Assembly: GCF_001659605.2 (NCBI RefSeq) | Contig: NC_035164.2 | Location: 12,126,965-12,190,964 of the forward strand | Direction: 5' to 3' | DNA length: 64,000 nucleotides | Source of the DNA: Manihot esculenta | Taxonomy: Eukaryota > Streptophyta > Magnoliopsida > Malpighiales > Euphorbiaceae | Shown: piece by piece, positions 23,182-36,329 of the stretch | Position numbering within the stretch: the first letter of the stretch is position 1 | Layout: every line of letters begins with the position of its first letter | The notes under the pieces: generated by a model | What the model saw: only the letters and a program-made list of their open reading frames with translations | What the model was told of the DNA's origin: nothing | The model's database searches: none | Translations under genes and position numbers: made by a program

Positions 23182-24595
23182 ATGAGTAAAGATAAGAATG
23201 TGGTGGATAGTATTGATAAAAGTGAATCGGACATGGGTAATGATTATAAGCTCTTTAAGAAGTCAGTCAGTGGTGAGTTATAAAGGCTCAATAGGGCTAT
23301 TGAGAGGATGACTGAAACTATAGAGAGTTTGAAAGTCTCACAGACTTCCACTTCTACAAGAATGGCTCATCGAATTCTTAACCCCAATAGACCACAAGTC
23401 CGAGAACCTCAAGTCCGAGGTGAAGTTGATGATACAGAAGATAACGTCGGAAAAGGAAGGGGAAGAGGAGAAGTTCATGGAGGTAATAGAACTGGCGTTG
23501 GGTGGAATAGAGGTGGAGATTCTAGACTTGGCATAAATGATGATGACACCGAGACATACTAAACCAACACAATTGACGGTGACCTGAGCTCCATAAAGAT
23601 GAAAGTCCCTGAATTTAAAGGGAATAACAATGCTGAAGAATACATTGAATGGGAGAGAAAAACTGAGCAAATATTTGAGTGTCATAACTATACTGAGGAG
23701 AAGAAGTCTCATATCGCCGTCATTGAGTTCACAGGTTATGCCTCTTTCTGGTGGGATCAATTAAAATCCACTAGGAGGAATAAGGGCTTAAGGGCAGTTC
23801 CACCATGGGAATACTTGAAAGAGTTGATGCGCCAAAGATTTATTCCTTCGCACTATTATAGGGATTTGTACAATAGATGGCAAGACTGGTGCAAGGAGGA
23901 AAGAGTGTGGAAGAATACCACAAGGAGATGGAAATGATGATGGCTCGGGCTCATATTGAGGAGGATGAGCAAATATTGATGTCCAAGTTTCTAGGTGGTC
24001 TTAACCACTACATTTTTGAAGAACTTGACATGTACCAATATAATACCATGGAGGATATGGTTGATAAAGCAATGAAAATAGAAAAGCGTCACAAGGGCAG
24101 AAATAACCTTAAAATCACATACAAGCCCTCAAATAGTGGTGGTGGATTTCCAGGCTATAGAAGTGGAGAAAAGAAAGATTACAAAAGCCCAATCCAAGGG
24201 GGCAAAGATTAGGTCTCCACTAACAAAGGACCTTGTTAAGGGAATAACAAGCAACAGTCAGGTAATTCTAACTCTTCTAACCCTAGTAGAGAGATAAAAT
24301 ATTTTAAATGCTTGGGAAAAGGACATATTGTATCTTAATTTCCTAATAAGAGAGTTATGATAGCTACTGCTGATGGGGTGTAGTGTTTGATTTTGATTAT
24401 AGTGATGATGAGATATATGCTAATATGACTGAATTGATTAATGCTCATAATGACTGTGATGATTCGGATGTGTTTATTGATAATGTGTTGCTTGCTGAAC
24501 ATGGTGAGATGCTTGTTGCTAGGCGTGCTCTGAATATCCAGGTTAAGGAAGAAAGCCTATAACAACGGGAAAACATATTTCACACTAGGTGTTTG
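23182..24595 (+). pseudogene. gag: Element E gag, disrupted
   Basis: ATG at 23182 (MSKDKNVVDS). In-frame stops lie at 23281-23283 and 23560-23562. The retrotransposon gag domain runs from about 23590 (IKMKVPEFKG) through FWWDQL and RFIPSHYYRDLYNR. A frameshift near 23875 moves the frame, and the domain continues as VEEYHKEMEMM to about 24212. A decayed zinc knuckle FKCLGKGHIVS follows at about 24300-24335, with a stop where Cys is expected. The spacer to protease ends at 24595, where element F starts. It is continued at 63421. Confidence 0.88.
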
Positions 24596-25868
24596 TGTAA
24601 CGACCCGGAAATCGGACCGCTACCGGCGCTAGGATTCAGGTCGACGGAACCTGTAGCAAGCCTACTATACCTCCTGTGTACATTTTCATAAAAAAAATTT
24701 AAACTTTTCATATACCAAGCTCAACATGTGCATGCACCATAAACTGTATACATAAAACCTACACTAGAGCCCTCATCAAATGCTCTAGTATGGTAAACAT
24801 CACATGCCTCAAGCTTGGTTCAACATAACTTATCATAAGAACTTTTATATAAAAAATCATGTTTACAAGGATTACAAAACATAAATTAGGGCAAAGCACA
24901 AATCTAACCCATTACATAGTACATGTCCACTACTATTCTATTACATGAGCTTATACCAGCCTCTAGCCTACTTCCCGCTCTATCTCTGATCCTGCAAACT
25001 TGGGGTTAGTGGAAATGGATAAACTATAAGAGTCTAGTGAGCAGAACGTAAAAACAGTTTAATAAACATATGCTCTCATGGAATGCATCACAACACAAAC
25101 AATACACATCAAGGATGGACTTGTCACCAATAACCCTCTACATATCCAAAGAATGTTCGGCCCTCGACGGAGCTCCTCAAGACTTGCTCTTAAATATAAC
25201 ATAACATATCCAATTGTGCCAGGGGCGTAGAATGGGCAGCTATGGTCTTTCCCTTACATAGTGCCAGGGCGCGTAGAATGGGCAGCCCTAGTCTTCCGTA
25301 TCCGTATCATATTATAACCTGCTCGAGGACTAGTGGGTCACCCAACATCCATCCACATCAACAATAATTTATGCAATGCATCATATTCGTGAATTCTAAT
25401 GCAAAACAATCTAATACATAATATGGTATTCGTGATGCATGAACCTGCTTAAAAAATTTAGTTACTTTAAAATATAGTTCAGTTCTACTCACCTCTGGCT
25501 AACGCTCGACTGACAAAGATACAGCTGGCTCACTGAAGGCCTCTACGGTCTCCCTGGTTCGATCTTACACAGGTGGACTCAAATGAGGGACCAAACATAT
25601 CTCTAATAAGACTCTAAACATCTCCCCAAAAACCCCCTAAAACATCACAAAACTTGCATATAAAACAAGCAAAGGAAGGCTGGGCAGAGGATTTTCGGCG
25701 GCAACTTCGGCGACCGAAGGTACTCTACAGATTCGAAAGTCGGGGTCCTTCAGGGGCAGGTTCAGCGGCCGAAGGTCCTCCACATATCCGAAAGTTAGGG
25801 ACTTTGGGGGGCGGGTTCGGCCGCCGAAACTCCCTTATAGATCCAAAAGTGCATGCTTTCGGGGGCAG
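24596..25868 (-). repeat. Element F 3' LTR, piece 1
   Basis: Begins TGTAACGACCCGG and matches 61240 to about 62548 of the 5' LTR, with palindromes at about 25690-25860. It ends at GGCAG (25864-25868), the duplication flanking element G. A reverse AG|GTGAGT donor-like site lies near 25490. Confidence 0.92.
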
Positions 25869-27952
25869 TGTAACGACCCGGAAACCGGACCGCTACCGGC
25901 GCTAGGGTCTAGATCGACTTAAGGCCGCCGGGACCCGTAGCAAGCCTAACATTCATCCTGTGAACCTGTTTAATCCCATACATGATCAACGACATACATA
26001 AAAATTTCAAACTTTTCCTTTTTCATCCATCAACCAAACTCAACCTGTGCATGCACCATACATAATCATGAACAGTAACCCACCTTGGAGTCCTCATCAC
26101 TGCTCCGATGGGGTGACATAACATGCCTCAAGTTTGGTTAAACATAACTATCAATAAAAATGTCATGTACTCATGAAGGGATTACAACGTACTATGGTCA
26201 AGCACCACTCTATCCTTAAGAACATCATTACATTACATTTCTATATTGTACTGATACATTACATCATATTCATGTCCACTTCTAACTAATACAATAACAT
26301 AACTCTACCCCTGCTGACTTCCTGGTCTACCCTGTACCTGCAAACCTGGGGGTTAAGGGAGAGGGGTGAGCTATAAAGCCCAGTGAGCAGAATAATAAAA
26401 ACATTATATTAATATTTCATGCTTTCATGGAATGCATCACATCACAAACATATCACCTCAAGGATGAACTTGTCACCAGTAGCCCTCTACATATCCAATA
26501 GTGCCAGAACGTAGAATGGGTCCTGGTCTTTCTCTTACATAGCATAACATAACATTCCAATGTGCCAGAACGTAGAATGGGTCATGGTCTTTCTCTTACA
26601 TAGTGGCAGCGAACGTAGAATGGGTCCCACTGGTCTTTCATTCCATACCGTACATGTTATCGTCACATCATAGGTCGAAGGCTATGGATCATCCAACATT
26701 CATCTACATCAACAACAAAATATGCAATGCAACATATTCGTGAATTCTAATGCAACAACCTAGTATATCTCATGGCATTAATGATGCGTGAATCATGCTA
26801 AAATGTCCATTATTTGCTTTAAAATGTAATGAGTTATTCCACTCACCTCTGGATAGCTCTGACCAGACACTGGAGCAGTTGACTCACTGCTGGGGTCCTC
26901 GGTTCCTCGGGTCCGAACCTACACAGGTGGACTCAAATGAGGGACCAAACATACATGAACATAACTCTAAACTACTCCCCAAAAACCCCCTAGAACATCA
27001 TGAAACAACCATAGAAAAACATGCAAAGGAGGGCTGGACAGGGCACTTTCGGCGGCAGGTTCGGCGGCACATTCGGCGGCCGAAACTCCCAAATAGAGAC
27101 GAAACTCATGCATGTTCGGCGGCCGAAACTGCCCTCCAGAGACGAAAGTCCTCTTTCGGGGGCAGGCTTCTGCAGCCGAAGGCTGCCTCCACAAGCGGGT
27201 TTGGCGGCTGAAAGTTCCTTCGGCGGCCGAACTTGAGTGTCCCCAAAGTGGCAGAAACTCAGCTCCAACATGCACAAACGCCTCCCAAACCTTTCAAACA
27301 TGCATAAACCTATTCTACAACACTCCCAAACATACACAATCAGGCATACAAGTTCATAGGGGTCTCAAACTAGCCTAAACCCCAACTACAACACATCAAA
27401 TATACCCATATTGCTCATAAACACACATTAAACCCATAAACTCAAAACAACCTAAACATACATTTCTACTCCATAAACTTGCATAAAACTTGTTTAAAAC
27501 ACATCATAAGCTAGAGATCGACTCTTACCTCTTGAAGATCGAGAGTAGAGGCGATCTAACTTGGAGTTGGGAGAGATTTTAACTCCTTGGGTCTCCAAGC
27601 TCAAAAACTTGTTCTTTTGCTCAAATACCTTCAAATCGACACAAAACTTGTTAAAACATGAAAGATCAAAAGGAAAAGCATTGGAAACAACCTTAGGAGA
27701 GCATGAACTCACCGTGGCCGAAAATGGGGAGAAAACCTCGCCCGTTTCGGCCATGGAGCTCTTATATAGGGGTTGCCAGACTACCTTTCGGCAGCCGAAC
27801 ATGCCCCCACATCTCATGCATGTTCAGCGGCCGAACATGAGGTTCGGCGGCCGAACCTTTGAAATATTCGGAAGCCTAACTTGCCCTCCAAAACCATCCA
27901 ATGTTCGGCGGCCGAACCTAGAAATGTCTCCTTGGTCTTTTCATACAAAACT
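25869..27952 (-). repeat. Element G 3' LTR, piece 1
   Basis: Matches 44605 to about 46764 of the 5' LTR. A three-copy minisatellite (GTGCCAGAACGTAGAATGGG type, about 26500-26640) and palindrome arrays (27045-27235, 27788-27920) are present. Donor-like sites in element sense are CGGTGAGT near 27711, AG|GTAAGA near 27530 and AG|GTGAGT near 26845. It ends at AAACT (27948-27952), the duplication around K. Confidence 0.93.
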
Positions 27953-30237
27953 TGTAATACCCGGCTAGACTCCGGTATCGGAATTCCTACCGTCCGGTGG
28001 AATCTCGGATGTCGGAGACCTCTAGAAGGGTAAAACCATGTTTTCATAAAATGTTTTAATGTGTTTTATGGTTTTAAGCAAGATGGAAATGAGTTTTGCA
28101 TGAAAACAACCTTGGAGGAAAACCCAGGTTCGGCCGCCGAACCTCAAGTTCGGCCGCCGAACATGCAGGCATTTCGGGTGTGCCTTAGGCCTCCGAAGAC
28201 ATAGGTTGAGGAAAGTCCAGGTTCGGCCGCCGAACATGGCATGCATGCGGAGGCACGTTCGGCCCCCGAACGTGGCCTGGCCAGCCACTATAAAAGGGTC
28301 CCTTAGCCGAAAAGGGGCGAGTTTTTCTCCCCATTGTCGGCCAAGGTGAGCTCTCCGCCGTTCCTCACCAATCCTTGAGTCTTTCCTTCAAATCTTTCAA
28401 GATTTTCACAAGTTTTTGCTTTGTTTTGAAGATTTTCGAGTTTAAAGCAAGTTTTGGAGCTTTGAGGTTCAAGAACTCAAAAATCTCCCACCTCCGAGTT
28501 TAGGACGTCTCTCTCTCTCGATCTTCAAGAGGTAAGAGCCGATCTTAAGCTCATTTCATGTTTAAAGTAAGTTTTATGCAAGATCTATGGGGTAGAATGC
28601 ATGTTTAGCTCATAGTTAGGTTTTTGAGTTTATGTTGTGTTTATGAGCAATGTGTTGTAGTTGGGGTTTAAGTTAGTTTGAAGCCCCTAGGAGCCAATGT
28701 ATGTATATTTGCATGATTTGAATGAGTTATATGCATGTTGGAAGTTTTGGAGGTAAATATGCATAGAAGAGCTGAGTTTCTGCCATTCTGGGAGAAACCA
28801 GGTTCGGCAGTCGAAGGAACTTTCGGCCGCCGAGCCCTCTTGTGGAAGCAGCCTTCGGCTGCCGAAGCTTGCCCCCGAAAGGAGACTTTCGTCTCTGTCT
28901 GGGAGTTTCGGCCGCCGAAAGTGCCGCCGAATATGCATGAGTTTCGCCTCTGTCTGGGAGTTTCGGCCGCCGAAGGTGCCGCTGAACCTGCCTGACTTTC
29001 GGCTCTGAAGGGACTTTCGGCCGCCGAACCTGCCGTCGAAAGTGCCCTGTCCAGCCTTTCTTTGCATGTTTTGCATGGATGTTTTGAGGTGTTTTAGGAG
29101 GGTTTTGGGGGATGTTTTTAGAGTTATGTTCTAGCTGTTTGGTCCCTCATTTGAGTCCACCTGTGTAGGTTCAGACTCGAGGAACCGAGGACCCCAGCAG
29201 TGAGTTCAGCTGCTTCTGAGTCAGTAGAGCTTCAGCTAGAGGTGAGTAGAATAAACTTTTATGTTTTAAAGCAAATGAATTATACAGTTGAGCATGTTCA
29301 TGCATCATGAATGCCATGTGATGAATTAGGATGTTTGCATTAGAACTCACGAATATGTTGCATTGCATTTATGATGTTGATGTGGATTGGTTATTGGATG
29401 ACCCTTTAATCCTCATATGATATGACGATGTTATGGCATGATACGGTATGGAAGTCCAGGTTGTACCCATTCTACGTCCCTGACACTATGTAAGAGAAAT
29501 CCAGGTTGTACCCATTCTACGTCCCTAGCACATTGGTATGTATGATATGTTATGTTAAGAGAAAGATCGGTTGTACCCATTCTACGTCCCGGCACTTTGG
29601 AATGTAGAGGACTATTGGTGACAATACCATCCGAGATGTGATTTGTTGTGATGTGTTGCATTACATGATGGCATGAGATTTAAATGTTATTTTCTATTAC
29701 TCTGCTCACTGGGCTCTTGTAGCTCACCCATTTTCCCTAATTCCCCAGGATTGCAGGTACGGGCTAGACAGAGAAGTCAAGAAGAGTAAAGTCTTATGTT
29801 TGTAATAGTTAGAAAGTGGACATGATAAATTGTAAGATGAGGTAAAACTGAATAGTTATGTTATGTATTATGATATTGAGGTTTAGAAGTGTGCTTGACC
29901 ATAGTTTATTGTAATCCCTTGTTGATACATGATCTTAATGTTTATGGATGACTATGTTAGCCAACTCAACACATGTTATGCCACCCATTGGGGGCATTGA
30001 TGAGATCCCATAGAGGGGTCAGATTTATGATGATGATTATGTTCAGTGCATGCACAGGTTGAGTTTAGCGTTTGATAGAATGTATGAAAGAAAAGTTTTA
30101 ATTTTTATGTATGTTATTGATCATGTATGGGATTAAACAGGTTTACAGGATGCTTGTTAGGCTTGCTACGGGTCCCGGCGGCCTTAAGCCGACCTGGATC
30201 CTAGCGCCGGTAGCGGTCCGATTTTCGGGTCGTTACA
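27953..30237 (+). mobile_element. K: solo Tekay-type LTR (2285 bp)
   Basis: A complete LTR in plus sense, TGTAATACCC...GGTCGTTACA, with no primer site or polypurine tract beside it, between AAACT duplications (27948-27952 and 30238-30242). This is the product of recombination between the two LTRs of a former element, oriented opposite to its host G. The TATA box is TATAAAA at 28289-28295. Downstream are AGGTGAG (near 28340), AG|GTAAGA (near 28530) and AG|GTGAGT (near 29240). Palindrome arrays lie at 28125-28270 and 28800-29045. A three-copy minisatellite occupies about 29452-29597. Confidence 0.95.
29452..29597. repeat. Minisatellite in K (three diverged units)
   Basis: Three units containing GGTTGTACCCATTCTACGTC, spaced 45-65 bp apart. 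Homologous positions in the other LTRs carry related or unrelated short repeats. Confidence 0.88.
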
Positions 30238-30382
30238 AAACTCAAACTCATTTTTACTTAAAACAATTAAAATACATGAAAACATTTTATGAAAACATGC
30301 TTTTACCCTTCTAGAGATTTTCGACATCCAAATTCCACCGGACGGTAGGAATTCCGATACCGGAGTCCAGTTGGGTATTACA
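30238..30382 (-). repeat. Element G 3' LTR, piece 2
   Basis: Continues G's LTR after K, ending TTGGGTATTACA at 30382. It is the counterpart of the last 145 bp of the 5' LTR. Confidence 0.92.
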
Positions 30383-30398
30383 TTCTCCCCCCCTTAAG
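30383..30398 (-). promoter_or_regulatory. Element G polypurine tract
   Basis: TTCTCCCCCCCTTAAG, the reverse of a G-rich purine run, directly inside the 3' LTR. It marks the plus-strand priming site. Confidence 0.9.
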
Positions 30399-30480
30399 AA
30401 CATTCGTCCCCAAATGTTCCTAAACCATCTCATGCATAGCGTACAACACCTAAAACACATAAAACACATAGATACTAAAC

Positions 30481-33400
30481 TTAAAAGAGATGAGGATATT
30501 GCCGGAGCATAGACTCCCGTGTCTCCCAGGTACACTCCTCTATGTTGTGGTGATTCCAAAGGACTTTCACAATTGGGATTTCCTTGTTCCTTAACTTTCT
30601 GATCTAGGTGTCTAGGATCCGTACTGGTTGCTCAACATAGGTGAGATCCTCTTGGATCTCCACATCAGGCTCACTAAGAACCTTGTCCGGATCTAACACG
30701 AACTTCCTCAACATGGAAACATGGAAAACCGGATGGATTCTTTCCATTGAAGCAGGCAAGTCCAGCTTGTACGATACATTCCCAATCTTTTGCAAGACTT
30801 CAAAGGGTCCGATGTATCGTGGAGCTAGCTTACCTTTCTTTCCAAATCGAATCACCCCTTTCATAGGAGACACCTTTAGCAATACCAGATCCCCCTCCTG
30901 AAACTATACTGATCTTCTGCGGATATCTGTATAACTTTTCTGTCTGCTTGCAGCAGTCTTGATCCTTTCTCTGATGACGGGTACCACCTTGCTGGTGATC
31001 TCTACTAGCTCAGGCCCTGCCAAGGCCTTTTCTCCAACTTCTTCCCAGCAAACAGGTGACCTGCACTTCCTTCCATACAAAGCTTCATATGGGGCCATCC
31101 CTATGCTGGCATGATGGCTGTTATTGTAGGCGAACTCCACCAAAGGTAGATGCTGCCTCCAAGAACCTCCAAAATCCAGCATACACATTCTGAGCATATC
31201 CTCTATTGTCTGGATGGTCCTCTCTAATTGTCCGTCTGTCTGTGGATGGAAAGCAGTGCTAAAATCCAACCTTGTACCCATAGCATCCTGCAGACTCCGC
31301 CAAAACCTGAAGGTGAACTGGGGTCCTCGATCAGATACTATAGAAACAGGGACCCCATGCAGCCTGACAACCTCATCAACATACACCTGCGCCAACTTGT
31401 CCATAGAATAGCCACTCCTGACAGGGAAGAAGTGAGCAGATTTGGTGAGTCTGTCCACAATCACCCATATGGAATCCAATCTGTTGGACGTCGCCGGTAA
31501 CCCCACTACGAAGTCCATAGCTATGTTCTCCCATTTCCACTCTGGAATAGGTAGCGGGTTGAGCATTCCAGCCGGCTTCTGATGTTCCAGCTTCACCCTC
31601 TGACACACTTCGCAGGCTGACATGAACTGTGCCACTTCTCTCTTCATAACTGGCCACCAATAGACCTTCTTCAAATCTTGATACATTTTGGTGGCTCAGG
31701 GGTGAACGTTGTATCTTGCATTATGAGCCTCTCTCATAATGTCACCCTTTAGCCCTATGTCATCTGGTACACATAGTCTGCTCCCATAGCGGAGGATCCC
31801 CTTGCTGTCGAATCTGAACTCACTATCTTTGCTTGACTGAACAGTCCTGGCAATCTTCACTAACTCTGGGTCCTCATGCTGTTTCTGAGCCACCTGCTCC
31901 AGAAACACGGGTGCCACTCTCATCTGGGCAATCAAAGCACCTGTACCAAACAACTCCAACTATAGACCTTCGTTAATGAGCTTGTAAAACTCCTTCACCA
32001 CCGGCCTCCTCTCTACTGATATGTGGGATAAACTGCCAAGTGATTTCCGGCTTAAGGCGTCCGCCACAACATTCGCCTTACCCAGATGGTACTGTATTTT
32101 GTAATCATAGTCACTAAGCAGTTCTACCCATCTTCTCTGTCTCAAATTCAGCTCTCTCTGACTCATGATGTACTGTAGGCTCTTATGATCTGTGAAGATC
32201 TCACATTTTACCCCATAAAGGTAATGCCTCCACATCTTGAGTGCAAAGATTACCGCTGCCATCTCTAGGTCATGTGTAGGGTAATTCAACTCGTGCTTCT
32301 TCAGCTGCCTAGAAGCATAAGCAATCACCCTTTCATTCTACATTAGCACACAACTCAGTCCCACACGGGACGCATCACAATACACTGAGAAGTCTTCATT
32401 ACTAGATGGCAGGGCTAACACTGGTGCTGAAGTCAACCTCTTCTTGAGCTCCTCAAAGCTCTCTTCACACTGGTCGGTCCACACGAACCTTTGGTTCTTC
32501 TTAGTCAGTCTGGTCATAGGAGCTGCTATCTTGGAGAAGTCCTGAACGAACCTCCTGTAGTAACCTACTAAACCCAAGAAGCTCTTGATCTCTGTTACTG
32601 TGGTGGGTCTAGGCCAGTTAGCTACAGCTTCCACTTTCTTGGGGTCCACCTCTATTCCGTTTTCTGACACCACATGCCCCAAGAAAGAAATGCTCCTCAG
32701 CCAGAACTCACACTTGGAGAACTTGGCATACAAGCCATGTTCCCTCAAGGTCTGTAGAACTAACCTCAGATGATGGGCATGCTCCTCTGCATTCCTGGAA
32801 TACACTAAGATATCATCTATGAAGACAATAACAAAGTGATCCAGGTATTGGCTAAATACTCTGTTCATGAGATCCATGAATGCAGCAGGGGCGTTGGTTA
32901 ACCCGAACGGCATCACAAGGAACTCATAATGCCCATATCTGGTCCTGAAAGCTGTCTTTGACACATCTTCCTCTCTTATCCTTAGCTGATGGTACCCTGA
33001 TCTCAGATCTATTTTGGAGAAACAGCCTGCTCCGGCTAGCTGGTCAAATAGATCGTCGATCCTTGGCAACGGGTACTTATTCTTGGTAGTGACCTTGTTC
33101 AACTGCCTGTAGTCGATACAAAGTCTGAGGGATCCATCCTTCTTTTTCACAAAAAGCACTGGAGCACCCCAAGGTGAGGTACTCGGTCGGATGAAGCCCT
33201 TATCTACCAGATCTTGCAACTGCTCCTTAAGCTCCTTCAATTCTGCTGGTGCCATCCTGTAGGGAGGAATAGAGATCGGTCTAGTTCCAAGCATCAATTC
33301 GATTTCAAACTCTATCTCCCTAGTAGGTGGTAGTCCTGGAAGCTCATTTGGAAAAACATCCTGAAATTCTCTGACAACTGGCACTGAGGCTGGCTCCCTG

Positions 33401-34512
33401 ACCTGACTATCTAGCTCTCTCACATGAGCCAAATACCTCTGACATCCCTTCCTAAGCAACCTACGAGCCTGAAGAGCTGATATCAGACCTCTAGGTGTAC
33501 CCCTCTTGTCTCCTCTAAAGACGACCTCTGACTCGTTCAGATCTCTGAACCTGACTACCTTGTCTCTGCAGTCCAAGGTAGCACCATGGGTAGATAGCCA
33601 ATCCATCCCTAGAATGACGTCAAAATCTGTCAAATCTAGAACCACAAGGTCGGCAGAAAGGCATCTTCCCTCAACAAAAATTGGACTGTACTAGCAGACT
33701 GACTCTGCCACTGACGGGTCACACTTGGGTCCACTGACCCATAGGGGACACTCTAACCCAGAGACTATCAGACCCAACCTCTCAACGGCTCTTGGAGCAA
33801 TAAAAGAATGAGATGCACCCAGGTCCATTAATGCATACACATCTGAACACCCAATGATGAGATTACCTGACACCACGGTGTTGGATGTGTTAGCCTCCTG
33901 CTGTGTCATGGTGAAGATCCTGGCTGGAGCTGATGGACCTTCACCTTGGGAACCAAAAGAAGAGGTTGCTCCTCTCCCTCTACCTCTGCCACTGCCCTGA
34001 GTTATGGCTGGAGCTGCTGGCTGTGCCACACTACCAGAAGCTGTCTGCTGGGGTTGGCCCATAAAAGGTGCTCTAGGACACTCCCGAGCCATGTGTCCCT
34101 CCTGTCCACATCTGAAGTATGCATTAGTCCCAGCCCGACACACTCCCTTGTGTGGCTTTCCACACCTTAGGCATTCTGTACCATCTGAGCTTGAGCTCGA
34201 GCCACCGCCTAATCCCAGACCGGATTTCAACTTACTCCAGAACTTGTTCTTCTTCGGCTTCTTGGTGGTGTTACTCCACTTCTTGCTACCTGAACTCTGA
34301 GAAGAGGGACCTGGCCCTCCTCTGCCTAGGGTCTTAACTCCTGAAGACTGGGTCACTAACTGCTTCACTGACCCCTCAATTATAGCACTAGCCTCCATCC
34401 TTCGAGTCATATCCACCACAGTGTGGAAACTTTCCCTCTCAACTGACTGAATCAAAGAGGAGTACCTAGAATGCAGTTTCATAACATATCTCTTGGCTTT
34501 CTTCGAGTCTGT
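30481..34512 (-). pseudogene. gag-pol: Element G distal gag and pol (CCHC to chromodomain)
   Basis: A single frame from the gag capsid end (34512, abutting element I) to the terminal stop 30481-30483. Features: knuckle with Cys replaced ([15 protein letters not shown], about 34090-34130), protease MDLGASHSFI (Pro of the family motif is Leu), RT with FIDDILVYS (about 32800-32830), RNase H ([16 protein letters not shown]), integrase H2C2 (CEVCQRVKLEH), core DFVVGLPA and FHPQTDGQ, and a chromodomain (VRILDT...TWETRESML). Premature stops: 33691-33693, 32338-32340, 31960-31962 and 30604-30606 (each CAG to TAG), 31696-31698 (GGA to TGA) and 30904-30906. No net frameshift. Together with 43381-44333 this is one of only two copies in the window that keep every pol domain. 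Confidence 0.94.
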
Positions 34513-36329
34513 TGACTCGCGGTTGTCGAGGCCGGTCAAAAATAACCTTTCTGGTTATCAACAATTTTACAACTGCAGATAGTGGTGAAAGGATCGAATC
34601 CACAGAGAATTGATTACCTATTTATTTTTCTCAACAAGACCAATAAAATAAACTGAAACAATAATAAATTAAAGATGAGATAAAAGACTGAAAGTGGGAT
34701 CAAATGAGATAAACTGGAAACAGAATAAAAATAATATTGCAATAAAAGTAAAATGGGGGGGTTTGAGATTGATTGTAGTAACTAATAATGAGAGTAATAA
34801 TAGAAAGCAAATAATTAAAATAAAAGAGTAAATCAATATGAGAAAAGCCTAGTTGAAGATATGGATCCACTTTGGTTGTTTGGGTTGATCATTGAAACTT
34901 AAATTATCTTGATTGATTCAATAGATTAGTTATGGGGGTGGAAGACGCTTCTCACCACCATGTCTCTCCTTATGATTAAATTAATTAGGGAACGTCCTTG
35001 GGCCATAGGCATCAAAACAATTGTCAATTGCATAAAGAAATAGAGAGATCCAATCCTAGCTACCCAAACGTATGGAGATAACTCTAGATCATGCAATTCC
35101 TTGGTTTTTACGCCAAGTGTTCTAAGGTCAGAATATTTCCAGCAATTACGGACTAAATTTAATCCCAACTAACAATCAATTAACTTTGCAATTAAAATCA
35201 AGTGGCCAATTTGATCAAAACAACAAAGTAATCATGTAATTAAAGCATCAATTGCATAAATATTGAACAAAACCAAAGACAATAATTTATGTTCAGATCT
35301 CACAACCCATTAAACAACTTTAGTTTCAATCAATCCTCAACTAGAATTAAAGAAATCAGCCATTCATTGGCTGATTAAAAACAAAATAATAAAAGGAAAA
35401 TAAAAGAGGAAGAAGGAACCGAAGGATGGAGGCAGAATCTGCCTTGCGCCGAGCACTGCCGAATTGAAGAAAATTGTGTTGTCCTTTTAGTCTTGGCCAC
35501 TGATGGTTCTTTAAATAGAGCAGAGGAGGTGTGCGCCCTATTCAGGAAAATCGCTCGCGGTCATGTGCGAGCGTGGATCAGGTGCGGTGATGTGCTGGAA
35601 CGGGCGAGTGGATGTGCGGAGTCTGGAGCGCGCGATCTGTGGTCCGCGTGAGGAGATGGCCTTGGTCCATGTGAGGGAGTGCTTCGGCGGGCCCCTTGGC
35701 GTGAAGCGCTTGGGCTGAGGCGCGGTCCGTGTGAAGAGTTTGGTTTGCATGAGAGAGTGATGAAGTGGGCCATGTTCCATGTGAGGTGAAATGGTGGAGT
35801 GAATTCGGCGGGGCCCATGTGCATGTGTTTGGTGCTTGGGCAGTTTGGAGACGGCGCGGGCCCACGTGAGGAGCTTGGAAGTGCTGGTCATGTGCGAGCG
35901 GGCCCGTTGCGTGAATTGATGAGATGAATTGAGGAGCTCGGTCCACGTGAATTGGTCCATGCGAAGCCCATCTGCCGAGTGGTCCATGGTGAAGGAGTGC
36001 GCGGATGCGTGAATTCAGTGGAAGCATGCATTTGTGGGCCATGTGCTGGACTTTGTGGGTCCATGATGAAGTGGGCGAAGTGGCGGGTCCATCTGCGCGT
36101 TTGGGGCTGGTCCATAAGCATCCATGGGCTACTATGTGCAGGCCCAAGTGTCCTTTTGCTGCCCAATTATTTTTTGGCTCTAAATAAGGCAGTTTTAGGG
36201 GGTTTTTCTCCAAATTGTCCTGTTACACTATTTTTTGCAAAATAATATTAAAAGCAATAAATTAAGCAGAAATCATGTAAATATTCATTAATAATATTAA
36301 TATAAAATGGACTAAATTATGCTCTATCA
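34513..36329 (-). repeat. Element I 3' LTR (1817 bp)
   Basis: TGACTCGCGGTTGTCGAGGC...GCTCTATCA on the plus strand, in element sense TGATAGAGC...GAGTCA. The inner end is followed by ACCTCCACACTTAGCC and CTTGTCCTCAAGCAA, the characteristic neighbourhood of Athila-type 3' LTRs. The R/U5 side resembles solo LTR L (59060-59845). Confidence 0.92.

Noticed and set aside
34513..36329. Proline/histidine-rich ORFs in the LTR of I (for example 35578-36213)
   Set aside because: They are antisense or sense readings of the GC-rich LTR with copies in both LTRs; no recognised domain.
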